DNA of 52,925 bases from Candidatus Eisenbergiella pullistercoris (GCA_019115665.1 DXDD01000072.1:1-52925); one strand, 5' to 3'. Numbered from the stretch's first letter, positions 7,150 to 15,555 are shown. Translations and numbers: made by a program. Notes: generated by a model from the letters alone, not told the origin.

Positions 7150-8361
7150 ATGCGTTTTCTTTCTGAAAATGCGAAGAAGAAAGCTGCGCGGCCTGCCGGA
7201 ACCGGCCTGCGGATAAGAAAATATCTGTCGGGATGCAGGATCACATGGAAGGATGTCGGGATTACCCTTGGCATCCTTTTTGTTGCGACCATCGCGGCTT
7301 TTATCTATGACCGGCTGACGGCGCAGACGATGAACGTGATCATGTTCTATACCCTGGCGATCCTGCTTGTTTCCAGGCTGACGCAGGGATATGTGCCGGG
7401 AATCGCTTCGGCGTTTCTGAGCGTGTTCGCCGTGAATTATCTGTTCACCTATCCGTACTGGAAGCTGAATTTCATGCTTGACGGATATCCGGTTACTTTC
7501 GTCTGCATGATGGTGATCTCCGTTCTGACAAGCATGGCAGCCTCGCATATGAAAAAGCAGGCAAGGGAGCTGGCCGAGAGGGAGAAGCTCCTGGCCGAGG
7601 CGGAAAAGGAAAAAATGCGGGCCAATCTTCTGCGGGCCGTCTCTCATGATCTGCGCACGCCCCTGACCGGGATCATCGGAGCCAGCAGCTCCTATCTGGA
7701 AAATGAGGACAGGCTTACCGGAGAGGAAAAGCGGGAAATGGTGAGGCATATCGGAGAGGACGCGGACTGGCTTCTGAACATGGTGGAAAATCTCCTGACC
7801 GTGACCCGGATCAGCGAGGGGCGCGCCAGCGTGAACAAGTCCATGGAGCCGGTGGAGGAGGTGATGAGCGAGGCGGTTTTCCGGCTGAAAAAAAGGCTGC
7901 CGGATGCGAATATCCGTGTGATCCTTCCGGAGGAATTCATCATGATCCCCATGGACGCCACGCTGATCGAGCAGGTGCTCATCAATCTGCTGGAAAACGC
8001 GGTCTATCATGCGAAAAGCAGCGAGCCCGTGGAGTGCAGCGTGCAGGCCGGCAGAGAGGGCGTGACCTTTTTTGTGACGGATCATGGCGTGGGGATTCCG
8101 GAGGATAAGCTGAAACACATTTTTGACGGAAGCGGACATACGGAAAACAGCGTTGCAGACGGACACAAGGGCATGGGGATCGGCCTGTCCATCTGCAAAA
8201 CGATCGTTACGGCGCACGGAGGAACCATCGGCGCCGGGAACCACGGACACGGGGCGCGGTTTTATTTTACGCTGCCCGGAGAAGAGACGCAGCAGGAAGA
8301 AGGGAGACAAAATGGAGAATCACAAAATTCATTACATCTGTTTTCCAGAGGGAAAGCATAA
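7150..8361 (+). CDS. KdpD-like sensor histidine kinase (DUF4118 type), orphan
   Basis: This 403-residue kinase has four transmembrane helices in residues 35-130, resembling the DUF4118 membrane module of KdpD. A coiled linker (KKQARELAEREKLLAEAEKEK) follows, then HisKA with phospho-acceptor His166 in RAVSHDLRTPLTG and a HATPase with N box LLENAVYHA, G1 DHGVGIPED and G2 GMGIGLSICK. The KdpD and Usp domains of true KdpD are missing, so it is not the potassium sensor itself. No response regulator is encoded within the window. It follows the flavin reductase by 12 bases (AGGAGGCGG before the ATG). Its 3' end overlaps the polysaccharide deacetylase gene by 50 bases. Confidence 0.9.
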   Translation: MRFLSENAKKKAARPAGTGLRIRKYLSGCRITWKDVGITLGILFVATIAAFIYDRLTAQTMNVIMFYTLAILLVSRLTQGYVPGIASAFLSVFAVNYLFTYPYWKLNFMLDGYPVTFVCMMVISVLTSMAASHMKKQARELAEREKLLAEAEKEKMRANLLRAVSHDLRTPLTGIIGASSSYLENEDRLTGEEKREMVRHIGEDADWLLNMVENLLTVTRISEGRASVNKSMEPVEEVMSEAVFRLKKRLPDANIRVILPEEFIMIPMDATLIEQVLINLLENAVYHAKSSEPVECSVQAGREGVTFFVTDHGVGIPEDKLKHIFDGSGHTENSVADGHKGMGIGLSICKTIVTAHGGTIGAGNHGHGARFYFTLPGEETQQEEGRQNGESQNSLHLFSRGKA

Positions 8362-9130
8362 GGTGCTCACGATGAGCTATGACGACGGCCGGCTGGAAGA
8401 CCGGCGTCTGGTACAGATCATGAACGGGAACGGAATCCGGGGAACCTTCCATCTGAATTCCGGCCTGACGGACTGGCCGGACCGGATCCCGGCCTCCGAA
8501 TGGAAAGAGCTGTACCGGGGGCATGAGATTTCCTGCCACACGGTCCTGCATCCCACCATCAGCCGCTGCCCGCTGGAGCAGGTGGCGCTGCAGGTGCTGG
8601 AGGACAGAAGTAAGCTGGAGCGCATCGCGGGATATCCGGTGCGCGGCCTGTCCTATCCCAACGGCTCCTACAGCCGGGAGATCGTGCGGCTCCTTCCGGG
8701 GCTCGGCATAGAATACGCAAGGACTGTGGAGGAAACGGGCGGCTTCGGCATTCCGGAGGATTTCCTTGTCTGGAAGGCCACCTGCCATCATAAGCATGCG
8801 CTGATGGAACGGGCGCGGGAGTTTTCGGAGCTGCACAAGACCCAGTACCTTTATATGATGTATGTCTGGGGCCACAGCTATGAGTTTACGGCGGACGATA
8901 ACTGGGATCTGATCGAAGAATTCTGCCGCTTTATCGGAGGCAGAGAGGATATCTGGTATGCCACGAATATAGAGATCGTGGACTACAGCAGGGCGGCAAA
9001 GAATCTGAAGTTTACGGTGGACGGGGATCTGGTCTATAATCCTTCGGCCCTTTCCGTCTGGATCAGCGTGGAGGAGGACGGGAAGAAAAAGATCCTGGAA
9101 ATCGGCGCGGGACAGTCGGTGCGGCTGTAA
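8312..9130 (+). CDS. polysaccharide deacetylase family protein (NodB fold)
   Basis: This 272-residue protein starts almost at once with the NodB motif MSYDDG (Asp24, Asp25) and has the metal-binding HxxxH as CHTVLH (His76, His80), with RGLSYPNGSY as the next motif. CE4 enzymes remove acetyl groups from chitin, peptidoglycan or xylan. No signal peptide is present, so this copy probably acts in the cytosol, as in the shorter clostridial relatives. The start at 8312 follows AGGAAGAAGGGAGAC and overlaps the kinase gene by 50 bases in another frame. With GH28 immediately downstream it points to use of an acetylated, uronic-acid-containing glycan (inference). Confidence 0.85.
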   Translation: MENHKIHYICFPEGKHKVLTMSYDDGRLEDRRLVQIMNGNGIRGTFHLNSGLTDWPDRIPASEWKELYRGHEISCHTVLHPTISRCPLEQVALQVLEDRSKLERIAGYPVRGLSYPNGSYSREIVRLLPGLGIEYARTVEETGGFGIPEDFLVWKATCHHKHALMERAREFSELHKTQYLYMMYVWGHSYEFTADDNWDLIEEFCRFIGGREDIWYATNIEIVDYSRAAKNLKFTVDGDLVYNPSALSVWISVEEDGKKKILEIGAGQSVRL

Positions 9131-9144
9131 GGAAAGCGGCCCTG

Positions 9145-9203
9145 CGCCGGGCGGGACGGCTGAAGCGGAAAGCGTTCCGCGCTGCGGCCCGTCCGGCCCG
9201 GCG
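9145..9203. other. long GC-rich hairpin between deacetylase and GH28 genes
   Basis: Outer arms 9145-9159 and 9188-9202 match at 14 of 15 positions, and an inner GCGGAA-AGCG-TTCCGC hairpin sits at 9165-9180. There is no T run, so it is not a classical terminator. It could stabilise a processed mRNA end. Confidence 0.5.
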
Positions 9204-9261
9204 GCGGAACAGGCGGAAAACGGGACAGAAGAACCGGCATGACAGAAAGGAAGAAAAGAGC

Positions 9262-10587
9262 ATGGATTACAACATACTGGATTACGGAGCGGCCGGCGAC
9301 GGCGTGAAAAAATGTACGCAGGCCATTCAGGCGGCGGTTGACGCCTGCGGCAAAACGGGCGGAAGGGTGGTCGTCCCCGCCGGGAAATATCTGTCCGGCG
9401 GCATCCGCCTGCGCTCCAATGTGGAGCTTCATCTGGAAAACGGGGCGGAGCTCATCTCCACTCTGGAAAAAGAGGACATGATCGACTTTGCCAGGGAATT
9501 TGAGGGGGAAGGGATGGACGGCATGGACGGCGGCTGCTTCCTGTTCGCCCGGCATGAGAAAAACATCGTGATCTCCGGACAGGGAAGGATCGACGGCAGA
9601 GGGCGGGAGGTGTTCTTCGACGCGGACGCGGACAACGGCTTCCATGAATGCCCGCTGTGTGTGAAGGGCTTCCGGCCCCGCACCACCTACCTGGAGGATG
9701 TAGAGAATCTGACCGTACGGGACGTCACTTTTTACGACGCCGCCTTCTGGACCCTGCACATGGCGGGCTGCAGAAACGTGCTGGTGGACGGCATCCGCAT
9801 CCTGAACGACGACAGGGGGCCGAACAACGACGGCGTGGATCCCGACTGCTGCAAAAACGTGGTGATCCGCGGCTGCGTCATTGAAGCCGGAGACGACGCC
9901 GTCGTGGTGAAGGCCACCGGCCCCATGCATGAAAAATACGGCGACTGCGAAAACATCGTGATCCAGGGCTGCACCATGCATTCCCGGGACTCCGCCCTGA
10001 AGATCGGAACGGAGACCTGGGGAAACATCCGCAATATCATCCTGAGCGACTGTGTGGTATGGGACTGCTCCCGGGCGGTGAGCATCTGGTCCAGGGACGG
10101 AGGGACCATTTCCGATATTGTCATCCATCATGTGACGGGAAATACCAGACGCTATGCGGACGGTTATATTCCCGGCGCAGGCGCGCCCCGCTGGTGGGGA
10201 AAGGGAGAGCCGGTGTTCCTTTCCTCCACCAGACGGCGCGGGTGTGAGCGCATCCCCGGAAGGATCAGCGGCGTGGTCATGGATCACATCCGTCTCCGCT
10301 CGGAATCCTGCATCTTCCTGGGCGGGGAGGAGTACGCGCCGATCGAGGATATCCGCCTGGAAAACATGGATATCCTGTGGACAAAACAGAGCCCCCATAC
10401 GCCGGGCGTATTTGACGAACAGCCCTCAGACCGGGATGTATATGAGCATGAGATTCCCTGCGTGTATGCCAGAAGCGTGAAGGGCCTTTCGGTGTCGGGC
10501 CGCCTGCGCGTGGACGGCTCCCTCAGAGATGTGATCCAAAAAAAGCAGATCCTGGAAAACTGCGAGGACATCCGGATCGGGGACTGA
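9262..10587 (+). CDS. glycoside hydrolase family 28 protein (polygalacturonase-like)
   Basis: This 441-residue right-handed beta-helix protein opens with the pectate-lyase-like motif ILDYGAAGDGVKKCTQAIQAAVDACG. The GH28 catalytic motifs are visible as NNDGVDPD (Asp190) and GDDAVVVK (Asp211/Asp212). The usual GHG and RIK motifs are replaced by MHSRDS and ALKIGTE, as in many non-canonical GH28 enzymes that act on rhamnogalacturonan or other uronates. No signal peptide, so it likely works on imported oligosaccharides. AAAGGAAGAAAAGAGC precedes the ATG. It follows the deacetylase in the same orientation. Confidence 0.9.
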   Translation: MDYNILDYGAAGDGVKKCTQAIQAAVDACGKTGGRVVVPAGKYLSGGIRLRSNVELHLENGAELISTLEKEDMIDFAREFEGEGMDGMDGGCFLFARHEKNIVISGQGRIDGRGREVFFDADADNGFHECPLCVKGFRPRTTYLEDVENLTVRDVTFYDAAFWTLHMAGCRNVLVDGIRILNDDRGPNNDGVDPDCCKNVVIRGCVIEAGDDAVVVKATGPMHEKYGDCENIVIQGCTMHSRDSALKIGTETWGNIRNIILSDCVVWDCSRAVSIWSRDGGTISDIVIHHVTGNTRRYADGYIPGAGAPRWWGKGEPVFLSSTRRRGCERIPGRISGVVMDHIRLRSESCIFLGGEEYAPIEDIRLENMDILWTKQSPHTPGVFDEQPSDRDVYEHEIPCVYARSVKGLSVSGRLRVDGSLRDVIQKKQILENCEDIRIGD

Positions 10588-10627
10588 CCTGCGCCCTGCG
10601 GCAGGACCGGCCCGGGTACGGATCCGA

Positions 10628-10677
10628 AAATCGAAATCCCGCCGGCAGCACTCCTGCTGCAGACGGGATTTCGATTT
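10628..10677 (+). terminator. 14-bp perfect inverted repeat after GH28
   Basis: AAATCGAAATCCCG at 10628-10641 is exactly repeated in reverse complement at 10664-10677, with a GC-rich loop. No T run follows, so termination is uncertain. It is the first of three successive hairpins in this gap. Confidence 0.45.
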
Positions 10678-10690
10678 AGGGGGGATTTTC

Positions 10691-10750
10691 CGCCGGGATG
10701 TCCGTAAGGGCCTCCCGGCGTCATCATCAAAGGAGGGGGTTTTTGATGAT
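10691..10750. other. two further inverted repeats in the 10588-10933 gap
   Basis: CGCCGGGA (10691-10698) pairs with TCCCGGCG (10713-10720), and ATCATCAAA (10723-10731) pairs with TTTGATGAT (10742-10750). The second loop contains GGAGGGGG, a ribosome-site-like purine run with no open frame behind it. Confidence 0.55.
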
Positions 10751-10804
10751 ATTGATAGAGTTCCCTTTTTTTCGGCGTTTATACCTTTGTCCGTGAAACT
10801 TTTA

Positions 10805-10833
10805 TGGACTTTGCGGGGGTTTTGTTATATACT
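10805..10833 (+). promoter_or_regulatory. promoter of the SEC-C gene
   Basis: TGGACT (10805-10810), a 17-base spacer and TATACT (10828-10833). The transcript would have a leader of about 95 bases; I see only a short GCGCCCCGGCGC hairpin in it. Confidence 0.5.
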
Positions 10834-10933
10834 AACAGCTGAATCAGAAAGGGAGACTCCAAAAGCGCCCCGGCGCACGGGGATATCCCGAAAAAAATAC
10901 GGCCTGTATGCAGGCTGCGGATGAGGTGATATT

Positions 10934-11440
10934 ATGGCATTACTGGAACAGTGGAGAGCAATGGCCTATTCAGAGAAGGCCAATAAGGGCGACCTGCAGA
11001 GACTGTGGGCTTCCTATTTTGAAAAGGAAAAGGAGATCTACGCGCAGCTTCTGAAGAATCCGGACGAGGTGGTCCGCGGTACCGTGAAGGATCTGGCCGA
11101 CCGGTACGGCGTGGATGTCATGACCATGACGGGCTTCTTGGACGGCATTGACGAAAGCCTTGTGGAAGCCAACCCCATTGAAGATATGGAGGAGGATACC
11201 CAGGTAAATCTTGGCTTCGATAAGGAACGCCTGTATAAGAACATGGTCGCTGCCGGCGCGGACTGGCTGTACAACCTGGAGGAGTGGAACGACATTTTTG
11301 ACGAGGAGACCCGCAAGGCCCTCTACAAGGAACAGAAATCCTCCACCACTATTGTAAAGGAAAAGAAAATCTATCCCAACGATCCCTGCCCCTGCGGAAG
11401 CGGCAAGAAGTATAAGAAGTGCTGCGGCAGGAATAAATAA
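10934..11440 (+). CDS. SEC-C metal-binding motif protein
   Basis: This 168-residue soluble protein ends in a SEC-C zinc motif, [16 protein letters not shown] (residues 150-165), the C-terminal element first known from SecA. The N-terminal 140 residues are helical and acidic and match a conserved clostridial family of unknown function. It is not SecA: no motor domain is present. The SEC-C motif usually binds ribosomes or other proteins, so a translation- or secretion-linked role is possible but unproven. The next gene starts five bases after the stop, so the two form an operon. Confidence 0.85.
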   Translation: MALLEQWRAMAYSEKANKGDLQRLWASYFEKEKEIYAQLLKNPDEVVRGTVKDLADRYGVDVMTMTGFLDGIDESLVEANPIEDMEEDTQVNLGFDKERLYKNMVAAGADWLYNLEEWNDIFDEETRKALYKEQKSSTTIVKEKKIYPNDPCPCGSGKKYKKCCGRNK

Positions 11441-11444
11441 GGCC

Positions 11445-11936
11445 ATGAAGAGCAGAGTACAGGACGCGGTCGATCTGTTTGAATCCGGCTATGCCTGCGC
11501 CCAGTCCGTTTTTGCCGCCTATGCGGATCTGTTCGGGATGGACCGGGAAACGGCGCTGAAGCTGTCCGGCCCTTTAAGCGCCGGCGTGGGAAGGATGCGG
11601 GAGGTCTGCGGGACCGTTTCCGCCATGGCCATGCTGTCCGGCCTGAAGAAGGGCTTTACCGATCCGGACGATCTTACGGGAAAGGCGGAGGCCTATGCGC
11701 TGGTGCGCCGCATGAGCGACAGGCTGAAGGCGGCGCACGGCTCTGTCATCTGCAGACAGCTTCTCGGCCTGCCGGAGGGCATGGAGCGGGAGGAAAGCGC
11801 GAAGCCGCAGGAGCGGACGCCGGAATACTATGCGTCGAGGCCCTGCAGCGGCATCGTCCGGACCGCGGCCACGATCGTGGAAGAAGAGCTTCTGCCGGAA
11901 CTGTTTTCGGAACCGGAGGCCGCTGACCGCTCATAA
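11445..11936 (+). CDS. C_GCAxxG_C_C family redox protein
   Basis: This 163-residue protein carries the cysteine pattern of this family: GYACAQSVF near residue 17, GVGRMREVCGTVSAMAMLSG (variant of GCAxxG), ICRQLLG and PCSGIV. The family is predicted to bind iron-sulfur or act as a redox protein, and it is common in anaerobes; the enzymatic role is unknown. Here the central GCA is GRM, so one of the usual cysteines is lost. It follows the SEC-C gene by five bases with AATAAGGCC before the ATG. A strong terminator lies about 30 bases downstream. Confidence 0.85.
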   Translation: MKSRVQDAVDLFESGYACAQSVFAAYADLFGMDRETALKLSGPLSAGVGRMREVCGTVSAMAMLSGLKKGFTDPDDLTGKAEAYALVRRMSDRLKAAHGSVICRQLLGLPEGMEREESAKPQERTPEYYASRPCSGIVRTAATIVEEELLPELFSEPEAADRS

Positions 11937-11967
11937 AGAGATAAAATAAAAGAAAGAGAAGTCTGGA

Positions 11968-12022
11968 AAAGGGGCGCTGCCTGAGGCTCCGGCAGAAAGC
12001 CGGGTTTCTGACAGCGCCCTTT
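11968..12022 (+). terminator. terminator of the SEC-C / C_GCAxxG_C_C operon
   Basis: AAAGGGGCGCTG (11968-11979) pairs with CAGCGCCCTTT (12012-12022), with a secondary GCC/GGC hairpin inside. It ends in TTTG. Confidence 0.7.
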
Positions 12023-12089
12023 GCGCAATAAGCCGGACAGCCGGCCGACCGCCCTGCAGGAACGGTCATTTGCCGGATCCCGTCTTTAT

Positions 12090-12130
12090 GTGACAAAGTC
12101 ACGGAAAGCCGGGCGCATGCCTGTTATACT
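12090..12130 (+). promoter_or_regulatory. extended -10 promoter with an upstream palindrome, trxA
   Basis: TGTTATACT (TATACT at 12125-12130) is an extended -10 without a good -35. Centred about 30 bases upstream is GTGAC-AAA-GTCAC (12090-12102), a perfect palindrome that could be bound by an activator or repressor of the redox genes downstream. Confidence 0.5.
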
Positions 12131-12211
12131 GTCCCCATCAGCAAAAGAAATATCACACGAAGAAACGCCCGCCCGGATTCGGGGCGCAGCGCTTCGGCAA
12201 GGAGGAAAAGT

Positions 12212-12523
12212 ATGGCGGTTATGAAGATTAACGGAAATAATTTTGAAGAAAAGATCTTAAAGGCGCAGGGAACGGCAGTGGTGGATTTCTGGGCGGACTG
12301 GTGCGGGCCCTGCCGGATGTTCTCTCCGATCATCGAGCAGTTCGCGGCGGAGCATCCGGAAATCGCCGTGGGAAAGGTCAACGTGGATGAAAATCCGGAT
12401 CTGGCGGAACGATACCGGGTGATGAGCATTCCCACCCTGCTGGTTTTCCGGAATGGAGAGGTGACGGCGTCCTCCGTCGGCGTGAAGCCGAAGCAGGCGC
12501 TGGAGAATCTGGTCAGGGGCTGA
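12212..12523 (+). CDS. trxA: thioredoxin
   Basis: This 103-residue thioredoxin has active site WCGPC (residues 30-34), the conserved cis-Pro in SIPTLLVF, and DFWADWCGPCR. It is a cytosolic disulfide reductase needing a thioredoxin reductase, which is not in this window. GGAGG six bases before the ATG sets the start. It is followed by a 29-bp tandem repeat and then by the CoA-disulfide reductase-like gene on the same strand, so a thiol-redox unit is likely. Confidence 0.95.
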   Translation: MAVMKINGNNFEEKILKAQGTAVVDFWADWCGPCRMFSPIIEQFAAEHPEIAVGKVNVDENPDLAERYRVMSIPTLLVFRNGEVTASSVGVKPKQALENLVRG

Positions 12524-12533
12524 GTCTGCGGCA

Positions 12534-12620
12534 GCGGGAAATGCCCGGCGGCTGAACCCGGCGGGAAATGCCCCGGCAGCTGAGCCCGACGGCGGGAAAT
12601 GACCCGGAAACGGAGCCCGG
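12534..12620. repeat. three imperfect tandem repeats of about 29 bp
   Basis: Copies begin GCGGGAAATG at 12534, 12561 and 12592. Each continues with a C-rich CCCGG and ends near GAGCCCG. They fill nearly the whole gap between trxA and the next gene, leaving the ribosome site (GGGAGGAAATC) of that gene free. Confidence 0.85.
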
Positions 12621-12648
12621 GAATTCTGACAGGGAGGAAATCTGAAAA

Positions 12649-14388
12649 ATGAAGGTGATCATCATCGGCGGAGTGGCGGGCGGCGCATCTGCGGCTGCCC
12701 GCCTGCGCCGCCTGGACGAAACAGCGGAAATCATTCTGCTGGAACGGAGCGGCTATATTTCCTATGCCAACTGCGGCCTGCCCTATTACATCGGCGGCGT
12801 CATCCGGGAAAAGGGCGCGCTTTCCGTGCAGACCCCGGAGAGCTTCGGCGGCAGGTTCCGCATTGATGTACGGGTAAAAAACGAGGCGGTTTCCATTGAT
12901 CCAAAGGAAAAGACTGTCAGGATCCGGAAGCTGGAGACCGGAGAAGAATATGTGGAAAGCTATGACAGACTTCTGCTTTCTCCAGGCGCGAAGGCGATCC
13001 GCCCGGCGCTTCCGGGCATCGGGGATCCCCGCATCATGACGCTGCGCACAGTGGAGGACACGCTTGCCATCCGGAATTATCTGGAGGAAAAGAGGCCGAA
13101 GCGGGCTGTGGTCGTGGGCGGCGGCTTTATCGGGCTGGAGACGGCGGAGAATCTGATGAAGGAGGGGATCGCGGTCACCCTTCTGCAGCGGGGAAACCAG
13201 GTCCTGCCGCCGCTGGATTATGACATGGCCTGTCAGGTGCACGCATATCTGCGGGGAAAGGGGCTTGATCTGCGCCTGAACCGCAATGTGACGGGCTTTC
13301 TTCCGGATGGAGAGGCGCTTACGGTCCGGATGGAGACCATGGGGACGGACACGGCAGCGGCCGGAGCAGCCCGAAAGGAAACCGCCCGCGCCGATTTCGT
13401 GCTGATGGCGGCGGGCGTCCTTCCGGAAACGACCCTGGCAAAGGAGGCCGGACTTACGCTTGGGCAGAAGGGCGCGATCGTGGTCAACGAATACATGCAG
13501 ACCTCGGATCCTGACATCTATGCGGTGGGAGACGCGGTGGAGATCCGCCATTTTATCACCGGAAAGAAGACGCTGGCAGCTCTTGCGGGGCCTGCGAACC
13601 GGCAGGGAAGGATCGCGGCGGATCATATCTGCGGGCGAAACAGCGCTTATCGCGGCGCGCAGGGCTCCTCCATCATCAGGCTGTTTGAGATGACCGCCGC
13701 GTCCACGGGAGTGAATGAAAAGCAGGCCAAAGCGCTTGGCCTGGATTATGACAGGGTGATCACCTTTTCCCCCAGCCATGCCGGCTATTATCCCGGAGCG
13801 CAGAATATGACCATCAAAACGCTGTTTGAACGCTCCACGGGAAGGCTCCTCGGCGCGCAGATCGTGGGCTTTGACGGCGCGGACAAGCGGATCGACGTGC
13901 TGGCCTGCGCCATGCGCGCCGGCCTGACGGGAGAAGAGCTGCAGGAGATGGATCTGGCCTATGCGCCGCCCTACTCTTCGGCGAAGGATCCGGTGAATAT
14001 GGCCGGGTATGTGATCGGGAACGTCCGCAGCGGCCTGGTGGAGCAGTATCACTGGGAGGAAGCGGATGGACTTGCGGAAAGAGAGGATGTGATCCTTCTG
14101 GATGTGCGGACAGAGGCGGAATACCGGAACGGACATATCCCCGGCGCTGTCAACATTCCTCTGGATGAACTGAGAGGGCGGCTGGAAGAACTGGACCGGG
14201 AAAAGACGCTCTATGTGAACTGCCAGAGCGGGCTGAGAAGCTACCTTGCCTGCCGCATCCTGTCCCAGAACGGCTTTTCCTGCAGAAATCTGTCCGGCGG
14301 CTACCGCTTCTATGAATATGTGAAAAAGGACCGCGCATTCGACGCGTCTCCCGCCGGCCCCTGCGGCGTGCCGCTTCAGAAAGGCTGA
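12649..14388 (+). CDS. CoA-disulfide reductase-like FAD oxidoreductase with C-terminal rhodanese domain
   Basis: This 579-residue flavoprotein has an N-terminal FAD site (VIIIGGVAGGASAAARLRR) and the single redox cysteine Cys42 in YANCGLPYY that defines the CoADR/NADH-oxidase/persulfide-reductase group. It has an NAD(P)H site VVVGGGFIGLETAENL near residue 145, a second FAD motif DIYAVGDAVE, and a rhodanese domain from about 475 with Cys525 in VNCQSGLRS. The domain order is that of CoADR-RHD enzymes, which reduce CoA polysulfides or persulfides with NAD(P)H in anaerobes. Cytosolic. It lies downstream of trxA, and its last codons lie in a 41-bp tandem duplication shared with the LysR gene end. 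Confidence 0.92.
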   Translation: MKVIIIGGVAGGASAAARLRRLDETAEIILLERSGYISYANCGLPYYIGGVIREKGALSVQTPESFGGRFRIDVRVKNEAVSIDPKEKTVRIRKLETGEEYVESYDRLLLSPGAKAIRPALPGIGDPRIMTLRTVEDTLAIRNYLEEKRPKRAVVVGGGFIGLETAENLMKEGIAVTLLQRGNQVLPPLDYDMACQVHAYLRGKGLDLRLNRNVTGFLPDGEALTVRMETMGTDTAAAGAARKETARADFVLMAAGVLPETTLAKEAGLTLGQKGAIVVNEYMQTSDPDIYAVGDAVEIRHFITGKKTLAALAGPANRQGRIAADHICGRNSAYRGAQGSSIIRLFEMTAASTGVNEKQAKALGLDYDRVITFSPSHAGYYPGAQNMTIKTLFERSTGRLLGAQIVGFDGADKRIDVLACAMRAGLTGEELQEMDLAYAPPYSSAKDPVNMAGYVIGNVRSGLVEQYHWEEADGLAEREDVILLDVRTEAEYRNGHIPGAVNIPLDELRGRLEELDREKTLYVNCQSGLRSYLACRILSQNGFSCRNLSGGYRFYEYVKKDRAFDASPAGPCGVPLQKG

Positions 14389-14430
14389 AATGCGCCGGCC
14401 CCTGCGGCGTGGCGCTTCAGAAGACCTGAA
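14353..14430. repeat. 41-bp tandem duplication across two convergent gene ends
   Basis: 14353-14389 and 14394-14430 match except for a few positions (both begin GCCGGCCCCTGCGGCGTG). The first copy is the 3' end of the CoADR gene, including its stop. The second contains the final codons of the convergent LysR gene (stop at 14417). Confidence 0.9.
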
Positions 14431-15328
14431 GTCCCGCCGCCGTCTGGCGGACGGCGTCCAGAAAGGCGCTTTCCGTCCGCGTCAGTCTGGCGTCCTCCGG
14501 GAAAATGACGGCATCCGTCATTTTCGGGGCGGCGTATTTTTTCTGAACCAGGCGGTACTCCTTCAGGGAGGAGTCCGGAAGGGGGGAGGTGAAGGCAAAG
14601 GCCCCGGGAATGCGGGAGAGCAGGGAACACAGGCTTCCGCTTTCCCGCAGCCGGATGGTGTTCGCGCAGAAACCGGAGGGCAGAGGCTCGTTCAGATATA
14701 TGGCCAGGGAATCCTCCTCACAGAGGATCTCCACCGACCGGCTCAGCATTTCCGCGGTGAGGACGGAGGTGGCCGCAAGGGCGTGCCGCTCCGACATGAC
14801 CACAGCCTGTTCAAAATGGAAGATGGTTTCACAGGAAAGCGCTTTCCTTTTTAATAAGGAGAGGACAGCCTTTTCACAGCGGTCCGGAAAACGGATGACG
14901 GCGAGGGGGACGCTGCGCTGACAGACCGCCTGGACGGCGTCCATGGTTCCGGTTTCCCGGTAATCCGCGGAAAGGGTTCTTCCCTTTGCCTGTCTGGAGA
15001 GAAAAGAGGAAAAGGCGGCGCGGATATACTCCGCTCCGGGAACGCAGATCTGAAGCGAGAGGCTGGATTGCTCCTCTCTGGAGCAGAAATGCTCCAGCGC
15101 CTGATACTGCTGCACCGCCTTTTTGGCAAGCTGCAGGAATTCCCTTCCCCTGTCCGTTGGAACCACTCCGCGGGAGCTTCTGGTGAAAATGGAGAAGCCC
15201 ACCTCTTCTTCCAGCTCCCGGATGTCCCGACTCAGATTCGGCTGGCTGATAAAAAGCTGTTTGGCCGCTCCCGTGATGGAGCGGCTTTTTTCCACTTCCA
15301 GGGCATAACGGAGAATGTTGAGATTCAT
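14417..15328 (-). CDS. LysR-type transcriptional regulator
   Basis: This 303-residue regulator has an N-terminal winged HTH (MNLNILRYALEVEKSRSITGAA start, then QLFISQPNLSRDIRELEEEVG) and a C-terminal periplasmic-binding-like effector domain (ICVPGAEYIRAAF onward). The start at 15328 is where the LysR domain begins; the open frame upstream runs through the palindromic promoter region and is not used. It is divergent from PFOR across a gap with several palindromes, and convergent with CoADR. LTTRs usually control the divergent gene, so PFOR is the first candidate target. Its last codons derive from the duplicated 41-bp segment. Confidence 0.92.
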   Translation of the reverse strand: MNLNILRYALEVEKSRSITGAAKQLFISQPNLSRDIRELEEEVGFSIFTRSSRGVVPTDRGREFLQLAKKAVQQYQALEHFCSREEQSSLSLQICVPGAEYIRAAFSSFLSRQAKGRTLSADYRETGTMDAVQAVCQRSVPLAVIRFPDRCEKAVLSLLKRKALSCETIFHFEQAVVMSERHALAATSVLTAEMLSRSVEILCEEDSLAIYLNEPLPSGFCANTIRLRESGSLCSLLSRIPGAFAFTSPLPDSSLKEYRLVQKKYAAPKMTDAVIFPEDARLTRTESAFLDAVRQTAAGLQVF

Positions 15329-15365
15329 GGACGGAGGTTCCTTTCTGATAAAAGGGATGTATTTC

Positions 15366-15418
15366 ATTTTGTACATTGTATACAAAATGTATCCGGTTCT
15401 GAACAATTCTGCAGAACC
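15366..15418 (-). promoter_or_regulatory. LysR promoter with two palindromic operators
   Basis: Minus-strand TTGTTC (15401-15406) and TATACA (15377-15382) are 18 bases apart. Two inverted repeats overlap them: ATTTTGTA-N7-TACAAAAT (15366-15388, containing a T-N11-A type core as favoured by LTTRs) and GGTTCTG-N10-CAGAACC (15395-15418). Autoregulation is likely. Confidence 0.65.
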
Positions 15419-15482
15419 CGCTTTTATATTAGCTTTTCCGGCGGCAGAATGCAAGCTTTAATATCAAAATATATATGAAAAC

Positions 15483-15527
15483 CATACTAAAAAGGTATGC
15501 CCATAATGACGAATCAGGATGTATAAT
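15483..15527 (+). promoter_or_regulatory. PFOR promoter with upstream inverted repeat
   Basis: A perfect -10, TATAAT, is at 15522-15527. No good -35 stands 16-18 bases before it. Instead CATAC-N7-GTATG (15483-15499) occupies that position, as expected for an activator-dependent promoter. Confidence 0.5.
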
Positions 15528-15555
15528 ATTGAGTATCAATAAGATAAATTTTTAA

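Noticed and set aside
6598-8310. 570-codon minus-strand open frame
   Set aside because: Antisense to the flavin reductase and kinase genes, histidine/arginine-rich composition typical of a shadow frame.
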